DNA from: Crambe crambe
Taxonomy: Eukaryota; Porifera; Demospongiae; Poecilosclerida; Crambeidae
Direction of reading: 5' to 3'
NCBI GenBank assembly: GCA_963924555.1
Contig: OZ004595.1
Location: 2,728,001 to 2,792,000, forward strand
DNA: 64,000 nt
Shown here: positions 58,701 to 64,000 of the stretch, in pieces
How the letters are laid out: each line of letters opens with the position of its first letter
Position numbering within the stretch: position 1 is the first letter of the stretch
Program-made: the position numbers and the translations under genes
The notes under the pieces: generated by a model
What the model saw: only the letters and a program-made list of their open reading frames with translations
Database searches by the model: none
Told to the model about the DNA's origin: nothing

Positions 58701-61358
58701 TGCTTCATTGTAAGCAGCTGCTCGCTGATTAACTCTGTCCTTGCAGTGTTTTGTGTATTCATTCATCCAATACAAATATAACCGCCACTTCTGTTTGGTG
58801 TTTAGCTTCCACGGGTTCCTCACTCGAGCGGCTTCTTCTTTTGTCATAGGCTTGTTTTTGAAGCCTTGAATTATCAACTTCTTCCTTTTTGCACCAGACA
58901 ATTGAACTGTTGTCCACCCATCCTGAGTTTTGGCATTGCTTCGGTGAGATTTCTGAGATTTTTGGGCATTGGGTTGTGGTGAGACAGTCTTTCTTGATAA
59001 CTCCACAACCTCCCCTTCAATCATTCGTCCTTCTTCAAGGACACGTGCCTCAGCATCCACCTCAATCAGTTCAGCTTCATCCTCTCCATCTTCATCCTCC
59101 AAGTCAGCAGCTAGTACTTTGTCTGGAGAGGGTTCTGGATCATCATCAGCTGCTATCTCCATTAAATTGAAGTCTTGTTCTGATTCTGGGTACCAGAGTC
59201 CAAGCCACACCTCCACTTCTTTCCCTGCTTCTGAAGATGCTCCATATTTCAATTGCTCATAATGTGGACCCATCACTTGAACAAGATAGGACAAACCAAT
59301 AATATTATTTTTGGATTCTGCGTCACACATTCTCATCACTTTGTCGATGGATTCTTGGTTGTCATTCATAACAGCACGTGTTCTGGAAATATCTTTATGC
59401 AAACGAGGTGGCAATTGTCTACTAGCACGACAGTCCCGAACTTTTTTGCTGAGAATATATTCGGCTAAAGCTTCATTTTTGCATCGGCCACCAACACGAA
59501 TTATGTTTGGTGGTTCATCATTGATTGGAATTTTGTGAATAATTTCCAGGAATTGATCCAGGGCATGGTTAGTGTAGCACACCACGAGAATAGGAGAGGC
59601 CTTTTCAGGATCCCAAACTGTACGATTTTTAAGATAAGCTTCCACAATTTTCAAGCCAATGAAAGTCTTACCTGTGCCAGGTGGACCTTGAATAACTGAG
59701 ACTTCTTGACTGAGTGCCATCTTGAGAGCATCGAGCTGGGATTTATCAAATCCTGTTTTATCTACACTGGGCCAGTTGGAGGATTTTGTTATGTCAAAGG
59801 CCCATCTTCTCCTTTCACCTGATTCATTAAGAATGTCATTCATGTCGAAAATTGGTGGTCTTTGAGGCATGTTCAGAAATGCTGGAATTTCAACATTACA
59901 CAACTGGCAATCAACAATATAGCTCTTCATTGGCAATACATCAGGAAATCTAGACATTTCCTGCAAGCCCTCAAGCACATGACGATAGGCTTCAAAGTAA
60001 GCTGTTGATTCGACCATCTTGAATGATTCTGTAGGGTCAATTCGAAAGCCGTTGACATCATTTTCAAATTTGATAGTGAGCAATCCATCCTTGAGAGTTT
60101 TAGGATCCCTCTTAACTACTGTTGCAAAGAGCATACATTTATCGAAATCATCATTTGAGAGACACAATAAAGATCCAAAAATTAGCCTTCTGGAATGCTC
60201 CCAATTGATATGCTTCAGCTTGGTTGAGTCGAAACGAAGCTGGAATCCCATGCCAGTGAAGAGGCAGACTGGATTCAAGATTTTAGCATTTTCATATATG
60301 CGGATATCAGCAGTTCTTAGAGTAGAACCGGAATCACAGTACACTGAGATCCCTTTTCTCAAAGGTTGGATGAAGTCTTCACGAAGGAGCCGGAACTGCA
60401 CATCAAAGTAATGCTGCCAGCTTTTGTACGCACCTTTAATTTTGTTACTCCTGAGAAAAACCTTACTTGAGTGCATCTCTTCCAGTGTGGGCAGTATTGG
60501 TAGCTCAGTGAAAGGCTCAGGAGGTTCAGGTTCAGCAGTACTAGAGTGCTTTGATTTCTTATTCTTACTCATCCTCTCCTTAATAGCTGCTGATCTAGCT
60601 GATCTAAAGGCTGAATTCAGTTCATCAAACTTAGTCGTGATATCTTCCATTCTTTCTCCCATATCAGTTAATTCCCTTATAGTTTCTCCCATGACAGTCA
60701 CAGGATATGTTGTGAAAACTGTTGTTGGAACTGTATTGACTGCCACTAGACCTATGTCTATCAGATAGCCAATATAACGAGGGTTTTCTCTTCTTATATA
60801 ATCACGATCTTCTAATGCCATTTTTTTGAGGAGGTGATCAATTTTCATCATGAATGAAGCATATTCACCACTAGCTGATAAAATCTGTGCCAGCATCATT
60901 GAAGCAGCTCTCCTGTCTTCACAGCTTGTGAGCAAATACAGAAGCTTGATCAATTGCTTCAATTTCAAGGGATGATAGCAGTATCGCTGATTCTTGTAAG
61001 TATTCAAGAACTTTGCTTCATTATCATTAACACTTGCTAGCACTTCATTAGAATCGATACTTCCAGATAAGGTTTGAAGTTCCTCATCCGATAGGCAGAA
61101 TGTGTTACCACCACCACCACCATGCTGCCTGATGCCACCACCATGCTGCCTGACACCACCACCATGCTGCCTGACACCACCACCATGCTGCCTGACACCA
61201 CTGTCACGTCCCCGTCCCCGTCCACCCCTACCACGCACCCTACTATGACCACCACGAACACTTCCATCAACTTCACCTTCCCATCCCCAACCTTCACCAC
61301 CCCCCCTGTGGCCACCCCCATATCTTCCACCACCATGATATCCTTGACGTCCTGCCAT
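55743..61358 (-). CDS. ZNFX1: ZNFX1-like helicase A, minus-strand copy
   Basis: 1871 residues, single exon from ATG at 61358, with a strong start context (G at -3, G at +4). Same order as the plus-strand copy: Gly/Arg-rich start with four GGVRQHG-type repeats, helicase with GPPGTGKT near 558, NF-X1-type fingers and an RZ-type finger near 1790-1820. All helicase motifs are intact. The first 25 residues differ from the plus copy. Upstream, at about 61395, GTTTTGTGCAG is an acceptor-like site aligned with the acceptor of the plus copy. From that site, the frame that reaches the ATG is closed by TAA, and the open frame (MQDHNLLGVIKK) is shifted relative to helicase A. This copy therefore cannot be fused in frame to an adaptor by that splice site and most likely stands alone. 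It ends 351 bp before helicase B on the same strand, an A-B pair. Confidence 0.93.
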   Translation of the reverse strand: MAGRQGYHGGGRYGGGHRGGGEGWGWEGEVDGSVRGGHSRVRGRGGRGRGRDSGVRQHGGGVRQHGGGVRQHGGGIRQHGGGGGNTFCLSDEELQTLSGSIDSNEVLASVNDNEAKFLNTYKNQRYCYHPLKLKQLIKLLYLLTSCEDRRAASMMLAQILSASGEYASFMMKIDHLLKKMALEDRDYIRRENPRYIGYLIDIGLVAVNTVPTTVFTTYPVTVMGETIRELTDMGERMEDITTKFDELNSAFRSARSAAIKERMSKNKKSKHSSTAEPEPPEPFTELPILPTLEEMHSSKVFLRSNKIKGAYKSWQHYFDVQFRLLREDFIQPLRKGISVYCDSGSTLRTADIRIYENAKILNPVCLFTGMGFQLRFDSTKLKHINWEHSRRLIFGSLLCLSNDDFDKCMLFATVVKRDPKTLKDGLLTIKFENDVNGFRIDPTESFKMVESTAYFEAYRHVLEGLQEMSRFPDVLPMKSYIVDCQLCNVEIPAFLNMPQRPPIFDMNDILNESGERRRWAFDITKSSNWPSVDKTGFDKSQLDALKMALSQEVSVIQGPPGTGKTFIGLKIVEAYLKNRTVWDPEKASPILVVCYTNHALDQFLEIIHKIPINDEPPNIIRVGGRCKNEALAEYILSKKVRDCRASRQLPPRLHKDISRTRAVMNDNQESIDKVMRMCDAESKNNIIGLSYLVQVMGPHYEQLKYGASSEAGKEVEVWLGLWYPESEQDFNLMEIAADDDPEPSPDKVLAADLEDEDGEDEAELIEVDAEARVLEEGRMIEGEVVELSRKTVSPQPNAQKSQKSHRSNAKTQDGWTTVQLSGAKRKKLIIQGFKNKPMTKEEAARVRNPWKLNTKQKWRLYLYWMNEYTKHCKDRVNQRAAAYNEACKAHSECQRDVDSFVAQGADIVGMTTTGAAKYHHVLKNLHPKIVIFEEAAEVLEAHIITSLAPSVQQLIMIGDHKQLRPKPTCYDLEKNHNLAVSLFERLADNDFPYASLEIQHRMRPEISRLIHPSIYDHLIDADKVKKYKHVKGVSKDVFFINHSHPEEKNHFRDMLSKVNLFEAEYTVELCHYLLKQGYPPDKITILTMYRGQLFELRKRMKREDFEGVRVAAVDDFQGEENEIILLSLVRSNSDDKIGFLSVENRVCVALSRAKMGLYVIGNLAMLTNKFDTKWPEILQGLQKKNCIGNGLPLHCVVHPDDKSVASKPEDFRKRPEGGCSKICGTRLECGHACHRICHPKDREHLYHTCTKVCMKPLRCGHNCKGKCYQCKKNGICLPCSQSVSKILPCSHPVTVRCSDNLGAIVCSIPCEEMLPCGHQCQNKCSLPCSIHCKVGVKKLLPCGHTVTVPCFKDPSLVVCTVKCGQILECGDKCVGTCGKCQQGRLHMKCKQQCGRDLVCGHPCDFPCASICPPCLKPCNNYCIHSQCPKKCFEPCTPCLEKCEWRCPHFKCTKPCGQPCNRPPCNKSCKKVLKCGHECIGLCGERCPSKCRVCNRDEVCEIFFGSEDENDARFIELRDCNHIFEVSGLDQWMRTDTSGSQSDPDMPPESNQVLFKVCPRCKTPIRKSLRYGDIIKEVLKDINAIKYKQIEASPNLSSKWQEMKAEIKDLNDTSYIRAELRNIRKEMEQKSDSTNPFRAATVEVQLSILPKIQKLKILDANLKPLYGKLYISGCSPEYIQEELGVLKKILMQEFLSAQEISDCLCELRRLTCSAKLLELLSKIREKQIKILSNDLRTITERIKEVHYCGWKNAKMSEEQEEGVQGLIRKMIIKYKMDELTEEERIKIVSAIGLSKGHWYKCPNGHYYCIGECGGATQRSQCPDCGSTIGGEGHRLAEGNRHAGEIDGSQYAAWSDAANIANLDPAQMARLRI

Positions 61359-62753
61359 GCCCTTTTCTTGATCACACCAAGAAGATTATGGTCCTGCACA
61401 AAACAGTTAACTATGATTTTGGCACTGCACTTCTAATAATGAAGCTACTGTATGGCGCTTAACTTTTGAGGAGCCAAACTTTTGTGGTTTTTTCCCCAAG
61501 TAGCATGAAAGTTAAGCTCCGCAAAAGTAAGGATTAACATAGAATGACCTTTGACCTCCCATCTGGCCACGTGTATATCAAAAATTTAGAGGTGGTATTT
61601 CGTTATTATTCATTATTAGACTCCAGAAAAAACTAGTCAGAAATCTTCGACAACTTCCAAGATCCTTTTGCTGTAGCGATGACTCGGTCTCTATGGCTCC
61701 ATACACTTTGATTAAAAATAGTCGACTGGGTGTATGGTTATTGTTATGTGACTGAGCATGTGCACTCTGTACCCTGTGATGCAGCTGCAAAACTTACTTT
61801 AGCAAAAAAAATTTTAATGGCTAAGTTGAGCTCCTCAAAACTTAGGGTTATAGCTAAACAACTTCTTTGTATATTATGTAGTTTGCTAGCTGAATAGACA
61901 GGAGTATGGTGGTGGGCCATACTAAGGTATGTACTTAATTGTTCAATATTACCAAAGTCCATAGAAGGAGGGGATCCAAACAGCCGCTGTGGCTATAAAT
62001 GTGACCCATAGCTATTACCTGATTTGCTTTCTTTCTCTACATTTTTATGGTTTCTTCCTGACGATTTCCACATTTTAATTAGTGCATGCACACAACTGCA
62101 CATTGCTACTGGGAGGTTGCTAGTAAGTAGCGTACAAGAAAAAGCTACACAAAGAATTTAAGCTGAAAGTACTTTAACTGTGCTGGAATATTATTCTTTG
62201 GAGTCATGTTCATTAATGACCCCAGGTCCACACTACTTTGTAGAGGTGATGTCCACATATTACCCCTTCAAAGGATAAAAAATATCTCCAGCTCCTGCTA
62301 AGTGCAGGTGGTGACATAAGAATTAGGTGCACAGCATAAACCTTACCATCTAGAGTGATAAGCGCATAACCCGAGTCTATTACTGTAATCACAAAGGAAG
62401 TACATAGCTATGCATGTGAGCAGGTACAGTACAAAAAAAAAAAAGAAAAAAAAGATTACATACCAAGTAGTAAAACAAATAATGTAATGTTTCTGCTCTT
62501 ATATGCACTCTAGAACTTCATTCTTCCCATTTCAGTATACTTACTACTGTCATAAAGAGCCGGAAATTACATGCCATCTTCTCTTTCTCAGCCATTACTC
62601 AGCAAACACAGGTAGTTCAGTAAGGGCCAGCAGAACAGAATACCCTATAGCTACATAATTAGACGTCACATACTAACACATTACATCGGTGACCCTTACC
62701 CAATTCATACATGCCAGGAGATAGTTCTAGAGCTTAAGAATATAGCACTAAAG

Positions 62754-62896
62754 CTAGCTAGTCAGCCATGAAAGCATGGAGAATCCAACAGCAGAGAGTC
62801 GTGTGGAAAAATCACCAACAACTAAGGCTTCAGTACCTTGTTGCTCGTACCTCGTTGCTTGAACTTTGTTGCTCTTCCCTAGGCTTTAGAGTTGGC
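62754..62896 (-). repeat. Relic of the adaptor-module intron
   Basis: On the minus strand it reads CCAACTCTAAAGCCTAGG, AAGAGCAACAA, CCTTAGTTGTTGGTGATTTT and TTTCATGGCTGACTAGCTAG, in the same order as 1290..1440 (and 31481..31631). Either a shared repeat family or a remnant of the adaptor module upstream of this helicase. Confidence 0.65.
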
Positions 62897-63861
62897 ATTC
62901 TTCATAGCATGAACTAGCAGCTAGCTAGCTGGATAGATGGAAACCCTACCTCTTGTGTAGCTTATTCATGTGATAACCTTTACCAAATATTCTAGCAAAT
63001 TCTAGCTACTTGGTATGCAGTTGGCCCTTGGAAAAAAAAAAAAATGCATTATTATGGCTTGGAAAGTTTGATCACTCTATGGATCTTTTTTCTCTAGAGC
63101 ATTATTTCAATTCAGACTGAGAGTTTCATTACATAGCTGAAAGTAGGTTATGCATTAGCTAATTTCCTTGAATGCTACACTCATGTGATTGGATAGTCCT
63201 TCCTAGATACCATTTAGTAACAAATTCAAATGATGAAATGACATGAAAACAATAAGCTTGCTCCTTTTCCAGATATTTTTTGAGCAAGTTTACTAGCCGT
63301 CCAGGTGCTGCCTACTAGTTAAAACTTCAGCAGGTTGCATGTCTTCATCTCTCTCACAAAGCTATACACACTTTGTTTGCTCTTCATTAATGGCTTGGTA
63401 AGGATTGGTGGCAGTAGGAGGAACAACAATAAGTCGGAGTTTGCTCCATAAAGCTGGTCTGAAGGGTGTACGTAGCTATCTTACAAAGACCAAGAGCTGC
63501 TTGAGAACTGATTTCTTTCCATGTTGACCAGTGAATATATTATTCAGACACACAAAGAACTCATGCCAGTATAATAAAGACTTGTTATGAACTACACAAA
63601 ACTAGATACTAGCCACAATGACCACATGATGAGCAGGATTAGAAATTGGTATGTGCTGCCTAAATACTGCTTTTGAAAACTCTACAGATAATAATTAAGC
63701 ATGTATGATGTACCTAAGACAGTAGCAGCTAGCTAATGGCTGCATAAAGCTTGTCATGAGCAACACCGTCGTAGATCTGTCACTATAACACTCCATTCAT
63801 GCTGTTGCTCTCACTTTGTAGCCTTTCAGGTACAGTAGGTAGGAGTATAGGCTATATAATA

Positions 63862-63991
63862 GTTAGACACTGAGACCGAGGGATCTACGGCATTTAAGAG
63901 ATCTGAAGGCGTGACCGAGCGCAGCAAGGTCACTACTAAGGGCCTGAGGGTCTCTTAAATGCTGTAGATCCCACTGGTCAAAGTGTCTAAC
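63862..63991. mobile_element. Hairpin MITE, GTTAGACA-ended family, member 3
   Basis: Ends GTTAGACA / TGTCTAAC, arms GGGATCTACGGCATTTAAGA and complement, and the related loop in the opposite orientation (GACCGAGCGCAGCAAGG). An independent copy, as its arms differ from those at 897 and 1511. Confidence 0.8.
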
Positions 63992-64000
63992 TAATTTAGA

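Larger units (their letters stand above)
54785..61358 (-). repeat. Inverted duplication, right arm (partner 39236..45968)
   Basis: Mirror of the plus-strand arm, with helicase A, the gap and the helicase B start. Beyond 54785 helicase B is complete here but cut in the plus arm by the deletion that formed the chimera. Confidence 0.9.
61437..64000. other. Upstream region of minus-strand helicase A, no gene seen
   Basis: No exon recognised on either strand. The relic at 62754..62896 and the hairpin element at 63862..63991 are both related to the long intron of the adaptor module. The death-like exon itself is not found in this stretch. Confidence 0.6.

Overview
This is eukaryotic, animal-type DNA: GT-AG introns (one only 55 bp), AT-rich intergenic DNA full of hairpin MITEs and minisatellites, and genes for sacsin, ZNFX1-type helicases, a TRIM protein and a CARD-like death-fold module. 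The mixture (intron-poor giant exons, CARD/TRIM/sacsin genes, many AGCTAGCT tracts) suggests a demosponge such as Amphimedon. That assignment is inference from style and was not database-checked.

Layout. 1-3879: 3' part of an adaptor-like gene module (Ser/Pro linker exon, an alpha-helical 'death-like' exon, an acidic exon). 3880-10448: no firm gene; several fold-back and TIR elements. 10449-24869: a nearly full-length sacsin gene with three ATPase-type repeats, a J domain and a C-terminal HEPN-like domain. 24870-27673: a 400-bp fold-back at the sacsin 3' end and minisatellites. 27674-28815: a broken TRIM gene and a hAT transposase remnant. 29702-33765: a second copy of the adaptor module, with its CARD-like exon present; it matches the first copy at an offset of exactly 30,191 bp, introns included. 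33766-39235: fold-back elements and a TA-flanked TIR element. 39236-61358: a ZNFX1 cluster with helicase A (+), a chimeric B/A pseudogene (+), helicase B (-) and helicase A (-), arranged as a large inverted duplication that converges on a central spacer holding a degenerate CARD exon. 61437-64000: no gene; a relic of the adaptor-module intron and one more hairpin element.

How the parts may work together. ZNFX1 proteins are RNA-binding SF1 helicases with antiviral/small-RNA roles in animals, TRIM and CARD domains are innate-immune signalling parts, and sacsin is a giant chaperone-like protein. The main observation is that the two adaptor-module copies sit directly 5' of sacsin and of a ZNFX1 helicase, and that splice phases are compatible in both cases. 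The locus can therefore be read as an adaptor module 'plugged' onto two different large ATPases: CARD + death-like + sacsin, and CARD + death-like + ZNFX1. No transcript data are available here, so separate genes remain possible.
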